DNA of 64,000 nt, taken from the NCBI RefSeq assembly GCF_041295575.1, contig NZ_CP160452.1, positions 1,984,001 through 2,048,000 of the forward strand, in the 5' to 3' direction. The translations under genes and the position numbers were made by a program. Shown piece by piece: positions 16,282-26,283 of the stretch (position 1 is the first letter of the stretch; each line of letters opens with the position of its first letter). Below the pieces are notes generated by a model, which worked only from the letters and a program-made list of their open reading frames with translations, did no database searches and was not told where the DNA came from. This DNA comes from Sporosarcina pasteurii. GTDB lineage: Bacteria > Bacillota > Bacilli > Bacillales_A > Planococcaceae.

Positions 16282-17190
16282 ATGTTTATTTTACCAAAAA
16301 ACGTGACAATAATCGAGGTAGGTCCACGCGATGGATTACAAAACGAACGAAATCTTGTTCAAACTCAAGATAAGCTTGCGTTTATTCAAGCACTTCAACA
16401 TGCTGGTATTGAGGAAATGGAGCTTACTTCATTCGTTTCACCAAAATGGGTGCCGCAAATGGCTGATGCAAAAGAAATTGTTGAACAAAGTGAGCACATT
16501 GGAAGACAAATTGTATTAACACCAAATGCTAAAGGAGTAGAGCTTGCAATTGATGCCGGCGCAAAAAGTGTTGCATTTTTTGTAGGGGTCAGTAATTCTT
16601 TTAATCAAAAGAATATTAATCGTACAACTGCGGATAGCATGAGAGCGATTACACCTCTTATTCAAGATTTAAAAAGTAAAGACATTTTTGTTCGCGCATG
16701 TATTTCGACCGCTTTTTATTGTCCATACGAAGGAAAAATCCAACTAGAGGACGTTATTCAATTGTGTAAACAGTTCGTCGAATTAGGGGTAGATGAGCTA
16801 AGCGTCGCAGACACGATTGGGCAAGCAAATCCAGTTGAAAGTTACAATTTATTCTCCGCACTACTAAATGAGCTTCCGAATATACTAATAACAGCACACT
16901 TTCATGATACGCGTAAAATGGCGCTTGCAAATATTTTTGCTTCCCTGCAAGCTGGTATCCAACGATTTGATACGTCGGCTGGTGGGCTTGGTGGATGTCC
17001 GTTTGCGCCTGGTGCAACGGGAAATGTTGCGACTGAAGACGTCGTACATCTACTCGATTCACTTGGCATCCAGACGGGGATTGATATCGAAAAGGTATGT
17101 GAAGCTATTTCTCTTATTGAACCGCATGTTTCAAGGCCCATTGAAACTGGTATGTATAGACTGTACAAGTCAAGGTCAAAAACACAATAA
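16282..17190 (+). CDS. yngG: Hydroxymethylglutaryl-CoA lyase
   Basis: Cleaves HMG-CoA to acetoacetate and acetyl-CoA, the last step of leucine degradation. 302 aa TIM-barrel. Diagnostic motifs: EVGPRDGLQNE (~12-22, metal-binding Asp and catalytic Arg), HFHDTR (~205) and GGLGGCPFAPGATGN (~235-249) with the catalytic Cys. ATG 16282 follows AAGGAGGAGG. A YqkD-like hydrolase follows 17 bases downstream. The remaining leucine-degradation genes are not in the window. Confidence 0.93.
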   Translation: MFILPKNVTIIEVGPRDGLQNERNLVQTQDKLAFIQALQHAGIEEMELTSFVSPKWVPQMADAKEIVEQSEHIGRQIVLTPNAKGVELAIDAGAKSVAFFVGVSNSFNQKNINRTTADSMRAITPLIQDLKSKDIFVRACISTAFYCPYEGKIQLEDVIQLCKQFVELGVDELSVADTIGQANPVESYNLFSALLNELPNILITAHFHDTRKMALANIFASLQAGIQRFDTSAGGLGGCPFAPGATGNVATEDVVHLLDSLGIQTGIDIEKVCEAISLIEPHVSRPIETGMYRLYKSRSKTQ

Positions 17191-17207
17191 TTAGGAGGAC
17201 ATTTGTT

Positions 17208-18128
17208 TTGAAACGGCGAACGCTTTATATGACAAGTATTTTCTCGAGTGCAATCGCAGCGATCGTAACGATATTCGGCATCTTCTCGACAAACCGCCTA
17301 ATGTATTTAAAATTGAAAGACCATGACATGATTGTACAACGAGAAGTATTGGCAAAACGCTTTGATGAAAAATGGTATGAAGCCGTTAATAAAGAAGAAC
17401 TTTGGATACAATCTCCAAACGATTACTTATTGCATGCGATTTTCTTAAAACCTTTAGAGACAAATCGTACGGTTATTATTTGTCATGGTGTCACTGAAAG
17501 TAAAATTAATTCATTTAAATATGCACGTTTATTCGAAAGGCTTGGATTCAATTCAGTTATTTATGACCATCGAAGACATGGGGAGTCTGGTGGGAAAACG
17601 ACGAGCTTTGGCTTTTATGAAAAGTCTGATTTAAAAGCAATCGTTCAATATATCCGGAATAGAATTGGCGAACATGCATTACTTGGCATTCACGGTGAGT
17701 CGATGGGCGCGGCTACAACTATTTTATATGCGGGTACATATGAAGATGAAGCAGACTTTCACGTTGTTGATTGTCCATTCTCTGATTTTACGGAGCAAGC
17801 CTTGCATGTATTGCGAAGAGAAACACCTTTTCGTACGACAATGGTGTTGCGAATTGCTAACTTGTTTTTGAAAATGCGTGATGGTTATACATTAAAGCTT
17901 ATTTCGCCAAAAGAAGTCATTGCAAATGTCCAAAAACCTATGCTTTTTATCCATAGTCTAGAAGATGATTTTATTCTTCCCTACATGACAGAGGAATTGT
18001 ACGAAAAGAAAATCGGTTCTAAAATGTTAAAGCTTTTTGATAAAGGTGCACATGCAAAATCGTTTAATGACAACCCTGAAGAATATGAAAAAACGGTACA
18101 AGAATTCCTTCAAAAGTTTGTGCTCTAA
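17208..18128 (+). CDS. yqkD: YqkD-like alpha/beta hydrolase
   Basis: 306 residues. The start is TTG 17208, nine bases after AGGAGG. An N-terminal hydrophobic helix (~8-25) probably anchors it to the membrane. Hydrolase landmarks: oxyanion-hole HGVTESK (~96), nucleophile elbow GIHGESMGAAT (GxSxG, ~163), acid Asp in SLEDDF (~251) and His in KGAHAKS (~285). Length and layout match B. subtilis YqkD, whose substrate is unknown. Its nearness to yqkE recalls the B. subtilis yqkD-yqkE pairing, although other genes are interposed here. Confidence 0.82.
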   Translation: MKRRTLYMTSIFSSAIAAIVTIFGIFSTNRLMYLKLKDHDMIVQREVLAKRFDEKWYEAVNKEELWIQSPNDYLLHAIFLKPLETNRTVIICHGVTESKINSFKYARLFERLGFNSVIYDHRRHGESGGKTTSFGFYEKSDLKAIVQYIRNRIGEHALLGIHGESMGAATTILYAGTYEDEADFHVVDCPFSDFTEQALHVLRRETPFRTTMVLRIANLFLKMRDGYTLKLISPKEVIANVQKPMLFIHSLEDDFILPYMTEELYEKKIGSKMLKLFDKGAHAKSFNDNPEEYEKTVQEFLQKFVL

Positions 18129-18215
18129 TGAAATTCAAGAGCATCATGCCATGGGAAGCACTGGAATGCCCGCAGACAAAGATGCTTGAACAAATTATAC
18201 TAGAAAAATAAACAA

Positions 18216-18236
18216 CCCGTTGATTTTCTCAACGGG
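18216..18236. terminator. Bidirectional terminator between yqkD and yneF
   Basis: Perfect 8-bp stem cccgttga / tcaacggg with a short loop; T-rich on the minus-strand exit (ttgtttatttt). Confidence 0.75.
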
Positions 18237-18248
18237 TCCATTTATTGC

Positions 18249-18494
18249 TTATTTCTTTTTTGACTTTTTGTCCTTCTTATCGCTCATTTTATTCATCTGA
18301 TTCATCATCTGATTGATGCGCTTTTGTGAAGGTTTTTGCCCCATTTGCATCATCATCATTCGTAGCATATCCTCATTAATCGGCGGGTTCTCTTCCAAGT
18401 ATTTCATCATATATTGACGTGCAATGAAAAATCCAAGGGCCACACCAGCTAATAGCGCGACGATGATGATTATTATCCACCAAATCGTTGCCAT
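18249..18494 (-). CDS. yneF: YneF family membrane protein (UPF0154)
   Basis: 81 residues: one N-terminal membrane helix ([20 protein letters not shown], ~7-26), then the conserved [20 protein letters not shown] (~36-55) of the UPF0154 family and a Lys-rich tail. Function unknown. It keeps the B. subtilis position after tkt and sirA. Family length is usually ~72; the extra Lys/Met-rich tail accounts for the difference. Confidence 0.9.
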   Translation of the reverse strand: MATIWWIIIIIVALLAGVALGFFIARQYMMKYLEENPPINEDMLRMMMMQMGQKPSQKRINQMMNQMNKMSDKKDKKSKKK

Positions 18495-18578
18495 TCGCTA
18501 TACCTCCTTCACTTCTGTTGTTCAAAAATACGGTTCCATGAAGGATTATACAACACTACGCGCGGATATACTACCATT

Positions 18579-19028
18579 TCATCGAAAAACTACTGCACTT
18601 TTATATTTTTCTTGTGTATGCTTAACAGGTTTCAACCATCCCCACTCACCTTGACCATTCATGATTGCGAAAAAACGTCTATCCGCTTCAGATAACGCGA
18701 CGAATAAATCAAGATCTAGCATCCTAGAACCATCACATTTCACCGTTAATGAGTAGGGAGAAAATGTGATTAGAATCGTTCCTTTCACTGGATGTGTTAA
18801 TTTATATTGTCCATTTTCTAGTCTTACTGTCGTGTATATCTCACCGAGCCTTGCAACAATCGCATGATCAACTGATTCCTGATCTACAATATCACATAGA
18901 TAACGGACTTCCTGTAAATCATCACTACGATTTACATTTTCTTTCAATAAGTCATATAAGAGTTGCTCACGTCCAAGAATAAATTGTTCATACATTTCCT
19001 TAATTTTATAAATACCGTATGATCGCAT
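18579..19028 (-). CDS. sirA: SirA, sporulation inhibitor of replication
   Basis: In B. subtilis SirA (YneE) binds DnaA domain I under Spo0A control and blocks new replication at sporulation onset. Here 149 aa with similar length, the opening YxIYKIKEMYEQFILGRE and the closing GWLKPVK, which parallels the B. subtilis ending GWLNPVK. Position between tkt and yneF is the same as in B. subtilis. ATG 19028 (MRSYG) is preferred; a GTG at 19037 is possible. The middle of the protein is very divergent, so identity rests on ends plus synteny. Confidence 0.75.
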   Translation of the reverse strand: MRSYGIYKIKEMYEQFILGREQLLYDLLKENVNRSDDLQEVRYLCDIVDQESVDHAIVARLGEIYTTVRLENGQYKLTHPVKGTILITFSPYSLTVKCDGSRMLDLDLFVALSEADRRFFAIMNGQGEWGWLKPVKHTQEKYKSAVVFR

Positions 19029-19193
19029 ATCCCCCACCCCCTACTACAGATGATACATACTCTTCTTTAAAAAGGCTGTCACACTGTGATGGATTCCTTC
19101 ACTATTATCGTCGAATTTTGTCGGTAATTACAATAATCAGTCTTATCTGAATTCAGGTACTGAAAAAGGTATAATCTAATTCATTTCATACAA

Positions 19194-19234
19194 AAAAAGT
19201 TTCAATGCCGCCTGAACGACATTGAAACCTTTTA
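19194..19234 (-). terminator. Terminator of tkt
   Basis: Stem aaaagtttcaatg / cattgaaacctttt (one bulge) with a T7 run on the minus strand. Confidence 0.85.
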
Positions 19235-19236
19235 TT

Positions 19237-21243
19237 TTACGCTTCTAGTAAAGCCTTTACTTTAGAGACAACATTTTCTACTGTGAAGCCATATTTTTCA
19301 ATGACAATATTTCCTGGTGCGCTTGCTCCGAATGTATCGATTGCAAGAACATCACCTTCGTCACCTGTATATTTATGCCAGCCTAGTGACGCACCCATTT
19401 CGATACCTAGACGCTTTTTAACGTTTTTCGGTAGGACGCTGTCTTTATATGCTTGATCTTGTTTCTCAAACAGATCCCAAGACGGCATAGATACGACTGA
19501 TGCATCAATACCTTCTTCCTTAAGCGCTTTTTGTGCTGAAACTGCTAAGTTTACTTCTGAACCAGTTGCTAATAAAATCGCATCCGCTTGATCTTTTGAT
19601 GCAGGAGATACAACGTAAGCACCCTTAGAAACGCCTTCCATTGCAAGCTCAGCTGATTTTGGTAAAACATCAAGGTTTTGACGTGATAACACAAGTGCAG
19701 TTGGCGTTCTTTCCGAACTTACTGCCATTTTCCATGCAGCAGCTGTTTCATTCGCATCAGCTGGACGGATAACAGATAATCCTGGCATTGCGCGAAGTGC
19801 TGCTAAGTGCTCGACAGGCTCATGAGTTGGACCGTCTTCCCCTACTGCTACGCTGTCATGCGTAAATACGTAAGTTACAGGAACTTCCATTAATGCTGAA
19901 AGTCGAACTGCTGGACGTACGTAGTCACTGAATACGAAGAACGTCCCGCCGTATACGTGTAGACCGCCATGCAGTGCCATACCGTTTAATGCAGTACCCA
20001 TTGCAAACTCTCTAACACCGAACCAAATATTACGTCCCGCGTAGTTTGCTGGTAGGAATGCATCTGAACCTTTAATCATTGTATTATTTGAACCTGCAAG
20101 GTCTGCACTTCCTCCAAATAATGCCGGGACAACTTCTGCAATTGCGTTTATTGCATCTCCAGAAGCTGCACGCGTTGCGAGGGATGTGCCTTCCTCATAC
20201 TTTGGTAAAATGTCATCAAAGTTTTCTGGAAGTTTACCTGCGATCGCATCTTGCAATTCCGTCGCAAGCTCAGCATGTTCAGCTTGATAACTTTCGAATA
20301 ACTCGTTCCATTGTTGTTCTTTCTCTAGGCCTAACTTAGTTGTCGCTTCTCGGAAACTTTCATAAACCTCTTCTGGAACATGGAAATCTTCTTCAAATGT
20401 CCACTTGTAATAGTCTTTTGTTAACTTCATTTCATCTTCACCGAGCGGCGCACCGTGTGAAGCAGAACTGCCGGATTTATTTGGAGAACCGTAACCAATC
20501 ACTGTTTTAATTTCAATCATTGTCGGGCCGCCAACATTCTCTTTCGCTTCTTCAATTGCATTTGAAATAAGTCCAACGTTATTTCCATCTTCAACACGGA
20601 TGTAATTCCAACCATATGACTCAAAACGTTTTTGAATATTTTCAGTGAATGACATATCCAAGTCGCCATCTAATGAAATGTCATTACTATCGTAAAGAAC
20701 GATAAGTTTATTTAGTTGTAGGTGTCCTGCAAGTGAAATTGCCTCTGCAGCGACACCTTCCATTAAGTCCCCATCTCCACATAGTGCATATGTATAGTGG
20801 TCAACGACATCGAAACCAGGTTTGTTATATTTGGCCGCTAAATGTTTTTCTGCCATTGCCATACCAACAGCCATACCAATCCCTTGGCCAAGCGGTCCAG
20901 TTGTTGCTTCTACGCCATCTGTGTATCTGTATTCAGGGTGACCAGGTGTTTTGGAGTCCCATTGTCTGAAATTCTTAATTTCTTCCATAGGCAAATCGTA
21001 GCCAGATAGGTGAAGTAGGCTGTATAACAACATAGAGCCATGTCCAGCTGATAAAATAAAACGGTCGCGGTTAAACCACTGTGGGTTAGAAGGATTGTGA
21101 TGCATGTGCTTTGCCCAAAGTGTATAGGCCATTGGCGCAGCCCCCATCGGCAGTCCTGGATGACCGGATTTCGCCTTTTCTATTGCATCAATTGAGAGTG
21201 TTCGGATTGTATTAATTGCAAGTTGATCAATTTGTTGAGTCAT
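19237..21243 (-). CDS. tkt: Transketolase
   Basis: Thiamine-diphosphate enzyme of the non-oxidative pentose phosphate pathway, moving two-carbon units between sugar phosphates. 668 aa, full length. Visible landmarks: substrate His in [10 protein letters not shown] (~26-35), the TPP/metal motif [10 protein letters not shown] (~156-165) ending near NDISLDGD, and the pyrimidine-domain [20 protein letters not shown] (~467-486). Cytoplasmic. Order sirA-tkt-ynzC is as in B. subtilis. Terminator directly after the stop. Confidence 0.96.
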   Translation of the reverse strand: MTQQIDQLAINTIRTLSIDAIEKAKSGHPGLPMGAAPMAYTLWAKHMHHNPSNPQWFNRDRFILSAGHGSMLLYSLLHLSGYDLPMEEIKNFRQWDSKTPGHPEYRYTDGVEATTGPLGQGIGMAVGMAMAEKHLAAKYNKPGFDVVDHYTYALCGDGDLMEGVAAEAISLAGHLQLNKLIVLYDSNDISLDGDLDMSFTENIQKRFESYGWNYIRVEDGNNVGLISNAIEEAKENVGGPTMIEIKTVIGYGSPNKSGSSASHGAPLGEDEMKLTKDYYKWTFEEDFHVPEEVYESFREATTKLGLEKEQQWNELFESYQAEHAELATELQDAIAGKLPENFDDILPKYEEGTSLATRAASGDAINAIAEVVPALFGGSADLAGSNNTMIKGSDAFLPANYAGRNIWFGVREFAMGTALNGMALHGGLHVYGGTFFVFSDYVRPAVRLSALMEVPVTYVFTHDSVAVGEDGPTHEPVEHLAALRAMPGLSVIRPADANETAAAWKMAVSSERTPTALVLSRQNLDVLPKSAELAMEGVSKGAYVVSPASKDQADAILLATGSEVNLAVSAQKALKEEGIDASVVSMPSWDLFEKQDQAYKDSVLPKNVKKRLGIEMGASLGWHKYTGDEGDVLAIDTFGASAPGNIVIEKYGFTVENVVSKVKALLEA

Positions 21244-21345
21244 AATGAATGTACTTCCTTTCGCTTTTCAATCATTTACTTACTCTTACAGTTTAGACAA
21301 ATTTCTGTGTAAAAACAATTTTAATGAAGTAAATCATAGATTTTA

Positions 21346-21579
21346 TTACTGTTTGGATTGTCGATTTTTTGCTTGCTTCACTTTCTCCGGTGTTACATCA
21401 TTACCTTCGGGATCGATGACTTGAACATTTTCAATCGTTTCCCGCATGTTAGAACGGAAAGATGCAAGATATTCTTGTCGCAGTTTGCTCTGCTCTTTCG
21501 CTTCTTCCATCGAAAGCCCCGACGTTTTGGATTTCTTCGATAGTTCATTAATACGGTTTATTTTTTCTTTTGATAACAT
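21346..21579 (-). CDS. ynzC: YnzC family protein (UPF0291)
   Basis: 77 residues, helical hairpin family: IxRINELSKKSK ... LSMEEAKEQSKLRQEYL, matching UPF0291 (YnzC). In B. subtilis it belongs to the SOS-induced yneA-yneB-ynzC operon. Here it lies 145 bases after yneB. Function unknown. Confidence 0.92.
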   Translation of the reverse strand: MLSKEKINRINELSKKSKTSGLSMEEAKEQSKLRQEYLASFRSNMRETIENVQVIDPEGNDVTPEKVKQAKNRQSKQ

Positions 21580-21724
21580 ATACGTTCCTCCATAAATTTA
21601 ACATAACGAGTTAATTTCATAAATCTCACTTAATTATCTCACATTTCAGCAGTTTATTCATTCAGGAAAATAAAATGAATAACATAGTTAAAAGATATAC
21701 AAAAAAAGCAAGAAGTGCAATGTT

Positions 21725-22695
<971 letters not shown>

Positions 22696-22710
22696 TGTAA
22701 CTCCCCCTAC

Positions 22711-22752
22711 TAAGAATACTTACTCAGAATACTTGTTCGGAATACCTGTTCT
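22711..22752. promoter_or_regulatory. LexA-box cluster in the yneA transcript start region
   Basis: Three direct repeats read on the minus strand as GAACAGGTATTC (within 22739-22752), GAACAAGTATTC (22727-22739) and the weaker GAGTAAGTATTC (22711-22726). They resemble the Bacillus SOS box CGAAC-N4-GTTYG with a weaker right half and sit just downstream of the yneA -10. Confidence 0.6.
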
Positions 22753-22753
22753 C

Positions 22754-22782
22754 ATATTAGGATAGTTTTTTTCATTTGTCAA
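22754..22782 (-). promoter_or_regulatory. Sigma-A promoter of yneA-yneB
   Basis: Minus strand TTGACA (22782-22777), 17-base spacer, TAATAT (22759-22754). Confidence 0.8.
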
Positions 22783-22792
22783 TACTTTCGTT

Positions 22793-22806
22793 CGAACTAG
22801 CGTTTG
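22793..22806. promoter_or_regulatory. LexA box 1 of lexA
   Basis: CGAACTAGCGTTTG fits CGAAC-N4-GTTYG and overlaps the lexA -35 hexamer. It also lies just upstream of the yneA -35. Confidence 0.8.
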
Positions 22807-22832
22807 TTTTTTTATACGAACGCTGTTATACT
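22804..22832 (+). promoter_or_regulatory. Promoter of lexA
   Basis: TTGTTT (22804-22809), 17-base spacer, TATACT (22827-22832). Both hexamers are covered by LexA-like boxes, as expected for self-repression. Confidence 0.75.
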
Positions 22833-22858
22833 AAATTCAACGATAGAATTCATGTTCG
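22817..22858. promoter_or_regulatory. Further LexA-like boxes of lexA
   Basis: CGAACGCTGTTATA (22817-22830) overlaps the -10; GAATTCATGTTCG (22846-22858), read on the minus strand as CGAACATGAATTC, lies downstream. Both keep one strong CGAAC half-site. Confidence 0.55.
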
Positions 22859-22907
22859 AGTAGATTAATGCTCTGAATAGATGAAATAATTTAAAGAGGT
22901 GAATGAG

Positions 22908-23528
22908 ATGACAAAGATTTCAAAAAGACAAGAAGCCATCATGGATTTCATTAAATCCGAAGTAAATCAAAAAGGGTATCCACCTTCTGTAAGAGAAATT
23001 GGCGCTGCAGTTGGATTAGCTTCTAGCTCAACTGTTCACGGGCATTTAGCACGCTTAGAAAGCAAAGGCTATATTAGACGTGATCCAACAAAACCACGTG
23101 CAATTGAAGTTTTAGATCCTGAAGGTCTAGAAGCGATTAAGCCGGGCGTTTTGCATGTTCCACTTATCGGAAAAGTTACAGCTGGACAACCGATTACAGC
23201 AATTGAAAATATTGAAGAATACTTTCCTTTACCTGAGTCATTCGGAACAAACGAAGATAATCTGTTCATGTTAGAAATTGTTGGCGATAGTATGATTGAA
23301 GCGGGTATTTTAAATGGCGATTACGTTGTTGTAAAACAAAAGAGTACGGCGGATAACGGTGAAATCGTTGTTGCCATGACCGAAGAAGAAGAAGCAACTG
23401 TTAAAAGATTTTTCAAAGAGAAAAATTACTTCAGACTTCAACCAGAAAACGCTTCGATGGACCCAATTATCGTCGACAACGTGTCCATTTTAGGTAAAGT
23501 AGTCGGCGTTTACAGAACGATTCATTAA
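22908..23528 (+). CDS. lexA: LexA repressor
   Basis: Master repressor of the SOS response. ATG 22908 ([12 protein letters not shown]) matches the known Bacillus LexA start; a GTG at 22899 would add three residues. 206 aa: winged HTH (~1-65, [31 protein letters not shown] region), self-cleavage site Ala-Gly in KVTAGQPI (~92), catalytic Ser in [10 protein letters not shown] (~128) and Lys in YVVVKQ (~166). Divergent from yneA; self-regulated through the boxes at 22793-22858. Confidence 0.97.
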   Translation: MTKISKRQEAIMDFIKSEVNQKGYPPSVREIGAAVGLASSSTVHGHLARLESKGYIRRDPTKPRAIEVLDPEGLEAIKPGVLHVPLIGKVTAGQPITAIENIEEYFPLPESFGTNEDNLFMLEIVGDSMIEAGILNGDYVVVKQKSTADNGEIVVAMTEEEEATVKRFFKEKNYFRLQPENASMDPIIVDNVSILGKVVGVYRTIH

Positions 23529-23572
23529 TCACCTAAAATAGTGTATGTGCCGTCTCAATTAAATAGCACCAC

Positions 23573-23611
23573 AAAAAAGAGTTTAGGATATTCACCCTAA
23601 ACTCTTTTTTT
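23573..23611 (+). terminator. Terminator of lexA
   Basis: Near-perfect 15-bp stem aaaaaagagtttagg / cctaaactctttttt, suited to both strands. Confidence 0.9.
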
Positions 23612-23674
23612 AATCGCTAACTTTTTCATGATCTCGTGTCGCATCTACCCGGCGGTTTCAGCTTTTCTTGTGAT

Positions 23675-23788
23675 CCAGCTTCAGGCGTCAGATGCTCGGG
23701 TCATAAGTAAACTGACTATGTGGCAAAGATCGCCACGTCGTCAGTTTAGCTTATGCCTGTCGCATCTAATCGACGCCTTCAGCTTTTC
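23675..23788. repeat. Long palindromic intergenic repeat, element 1
   Basis: About 114 bases folding into one long imperfect hairpin: outer arms cagcttcaggcg / cgccttcagc, middle arms gtcataagtaaactgac / gtcagtttagcttatgcc, inner arms gtggc / gccac. It abuts a second copy in direct orientation; both copies are preceded by cagcttttcttgtgatccag. It lies between the lexA terminator and the ynbB stop. Confidence 0.8.
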
Positions 23789-23909
23789 TTGTGATCCAGC
23801 TTCAGGTGCCAGCCCTTCGAGTCGCTTCAACCCGCCAGTCAAAGTCAAAAAGCGACTTTGGCTGGCGGGTCTCCAGCGCTTGTCAGGGCTAACCGGCACC
23901 TTCAGCTTT
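23789..23909. repeat. Long palindromic intergenic repeat, element 2
   Basis: Same ends as element 1 (ccagcttcagg ... ccttcagcttttc) but a different interior: arms acccgccagtcaaagtc / gactttggctggcgggt with a short A-rich loop, flanked by gccagccctt / agggctaaccggc. The last bases run into the ynbB stop codon. Confidence 0.8.
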
Positions 23910-25167
23910 TCATGATCAATCCTTCTTTGATTAGTTTTTCTGTTGAGGAAAGAACGGCTGCTTTTACGTGTTCGTATGTTAGGCCACCTTGTACGTATGC
24001 AGTGTATGGCGGTCTAATTGGGCCGTCTGCTGTTAGTTCAATGCTTGAACCTTGGATGAATGTTCCTGCTGCCATAATGACATCATCTGTGTAGCCCGGC
24101 ATTTCCGATGGAACCGGTGCAAAATGAGCATTGATTGGGGAGTTTTCTTGAATCGTCTGGCAAAAAGCAATCATTTGTTCAGCATTCGCAAAGGACACCG
24201 ATTGAATCAAATCTGTTCGTTCGGTCGTATAATGTGGTGTTGTCACAAGTCCATAGCTATCTAATAGCGCAGCCGTGAAAATTGCACCTTTGACTGCTTG
24301 ACTGACGATATGTGGTGCTAGGAAAAAGCCTTGGTACATTTCAAGCAATGTATCTAATGAAGCACCCGCCTCTGCTCCTAATCCAGGAGAAGTCATTCGA
24401 TTCGCACATAACTCAACAAGCGCTTCTTTCCCTGCAATATATCCGCCTGTTCTTACAAGTCCGCCGCCCGGATTTTTAATTAAAGAGCCCGCCATTAAAT
24501 CAACGCCAACTTCAGTAGGTTCTAGTTCTTCAACAAATTCTCCGTAGCAATTGTCGACGAATACAATCACGTCAGGCGCTATCGCTTTTACTTTCTCGAC
24601 CATTTCCTTAATTTCGCGGACCATAAAAGATGGCCGATCCGAATAACCTTTAGAACGTTGAATCCCAATTACTTTCGTTTTGTCGTGAATGTTTTTTTCA
24701 ACTTCTTCAAAATCCACAGAACCATCTTCTAATAAGTCGATATGTTTGTATGTAATGCCGTAGTCAGCAAGTGACCCAGTATCTTTGCCATTACCACTCA
24801 CAATAGAGTCAAGCGTATCGTAAGGTTTTCCAGTAATATATAATAACTCATCACCTGGGCGTAATACGCCAAATAAACTGATGGAAATGGCATGCGTTCC
24901 AGAGATGATTTGGTTACGTACGAGACAGCTTTCTGCACCAAAAGTTTCCGCATACACTCGCTCTAATACGTCACGTCCTTCATCATCATAGCCATACCCT
25001 GTTGATCCAGTTAAATGGAAATCACTAACACGGTTATTGCGAAATGCTGCCAGGACCTTTTTTTGATTTGCATATGAAATTCGTTCAATCTGTTTGAAAT
25101 AAGGCGTGAGTTTTTCTTCAATTCCCTCTACTTTATTAGTTAAATTTAATTCTTCATTTAGATCCAT
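23902..25167 (-). CDS. ynbB: YnbB, PLP-dependent 'aluminium resistance' / methionine gamma-lyase-like protein
   Basis: 421 residues, fold-type I PLP enzyme related to cystathionine lyases. PLP landmarks: DNCYGEFVEE (~205-214) and the Schiff-base Lys in GSLIKNPGGGL (~236). The substrate has not been established for the family; 'aluminium resistance' is a historical label. ATG 25167. The final Lys-Ser-stop codons fall inside the border of palindromic element 2. Single-gene unit, convergent with lexA. Confidence 0.88.
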   Translation of the reverse strand: MDLNEELNLTNKVEGIEEKLTPYFKQIERISYANQKKVLAAFRNNRVSDFHLTGSTGYGYDDEGRDVLERVYAETFGAESCLVRNQIISGTHAISISLFGVLRPGDELLYITGKPYDTLDSIVSGNGKDTGSLADYGITYKHIDLLEDGSVDFEEVEKNIHDKTKVIGIQRSKGYSDRPSFMVREIKEMVEKVKAIAPDVIVFVDNCYGEFVEELEPTEVGVDLMAGSLIKNPGGGLVRTGGYIAGKEALVELCANRMTSPGLGAEAGASLDTLLEMYQGFFLAPHIVSQAVKGAIFTAALLDSYGLVTTPHYTTERTDLIQSVSFANAEQMIAFCQTIQENSPINAHFAPVPSEMPGYTDDVIMAAGTFIQGSSIELTADGPIRPPYTAYVQGGLTYEHVKAAVLSSTEKLIKEGLIMKS

Positions 25168-25366
25168 AATGATTTTGCCTCTCTCTGTTGTATATTCATC
25201 TAATCATTTTATCAGTTTGTAGCAGTAGGTCAACGTTTCCTGCTTTTCATTCACTTTTCAATCGCGTAATTCTTTCGATTTTCTAAATACGATATTCTTT
25301 ATAGTCAATTAGCGTATGTTATGATTAATCAAACAACAATGGAAATCCGTTCGAAATGGGGGATAT

Positions 25367-25975
25367 GTGTTGGCTTGGGATGTCTTCAGTTTTATCGGTA
25401 CAGTTGCATTTGCAATTTCTGGTGCGATTATTGCGATGGAAGAAGAATATGATTTGTTAGGTGTTTATATATTAGGGACGGTCACCGCATTTGGTGGAGG
25501 GGCCCTTAGAAATCTGCTGATAGGCCTCCCACCTACAGCCTTATGGAGTCAAGGATTTTTATTTCAAGTTGCCATAATTTCCATTACAATTATCTTTTTA
25601 TTTCCAAATCATTTAATCACCCATTGGGAACGATGGGGCACCTATTTTGATGCAGTTGGCCTTTCAGCATTTGCTATACAAGGTGCTATGTTCGCTGTAG
25701 AATTGGAACTTCCAATTAGCGCGGTCATTGTTGCCGCCATTTTAACTGGTTCGGGTGGGGGCATCATTCGAGATTTACTTGCAGGCAGACGGCCATTAGT
25801 CTTTAAAAGAGAAATTTATGCTGTCTGGGCGGCTGTTGGGGGATTATTCGTCGGTCTCGGCTTATTTAACAATGATATTGCCTTATATCTTTTACTCGTA
25901 GTGATCACTTCTCTTCGAATTTTGTCTTTAATTTATCACTGGACACTTCCTGTCAAATCAATTGTTAATAAATAA
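25367..25975 (+). CDS. TRIC-family cation channel protein (UPF0126)
   Basis: 202 residues with seven predicted membrane helices built as an internal duplication: FGGGALRNLLIG (~43-54) and GSGGGIIRDLLAG (~128-140) are the equivalent Gly-rich turns. This matches prokaryotic TRIC trimeric channels (UPF0126, e.g. B. subtilis YvgT). GTG 25367 or TTG 25370 is the start, after GGGGG. Ion preference cannot be told. It stands alone, convergent with hfq. Confidence 0.85.
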   Translation: MLAWDVFSFIGTVAFAISGAIIAMEEEYDLLGVYILGTVTAFGGGALRNLLIGLPPTALWSQGFLFQVAIISITIIFLFPNHLITHWERWGTYFDAVGLSAFAIQGAMFAVELELPISAVIVAAILTGSGGGIIRDLLAGRRPLVFKREIYAVWAAVGGLFVGLGLFNNDIALYLLLVVITSLRILSLIYHWTLPVKSIVNK

Positions 25976-25976
25976 A

Positions 25977-26015
25977 AAAGCGGAACTTGGTTTTTTAAGC
26001 CTAGTTCCACTTTTA
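25977..26015. terminator. Bidirectional terminator between TRIC gene and hfq
   Basis: Stem aaaagcggaacttgg / cctagttccactttt (two mismatches), A-rich on one side and T-rich on the other. Confidence 0.8.
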
Positions 26016-26016
26016 G

Positions 26017-26241
26017 TTATTCTTCTAAGTCCATCGTAATTGTTTTTGTCGGTACATAAGTCGAAATAGCATGCTTATAAATGAGTTGCTGTTTGCCTTC
26101 CGTTTCTAGCAGGATCGTGTAATTATCATAAGATTTTATCAATCCTTTTAACTGAAAACCATTCATCAAAAATACGGTCACAAAAACATTGTTTTTGCGT
26201 AATGTGTTTAAAAAGACATCTTGCATATTCCCTTGTGTCAT
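26017..26241 (-). CDS. hfq: RNA chaperone Hfq
   Basis: 74 residues, Sm-like fold that forms a hexameric ring and helps small RNAs pair with mRNAs. Sm1 motif [20 protein letters not shown] (~24-43) and Sm2 core YKHAIST (~57-63), the YKHA signature. Usual length for Firmicutes. ATG 26241 follows GGAGGAA. It is downstream of miaA by 42 bases, the conserved miaA-hfq pair. Confidence 0.96.
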   Translation of the reverse strand: MTQGNMQDVFLNTLRKNNVFVTVFLMNGFQLKGLIKSYDNYTILLETEGKQQLIYKHAISTYVPTKTITMDLEE

Positions 26242-26283
26242 TGATATATTCCTCCCATTCCAATGTACTACTTGAGTTCTCCT

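Noticed and set aside
23628-23915. Plus-strand open frame across the palindromic repeats
   Set aside because: Its protein is an artefact of GC-rich repeats with few stops; no ribosome site.
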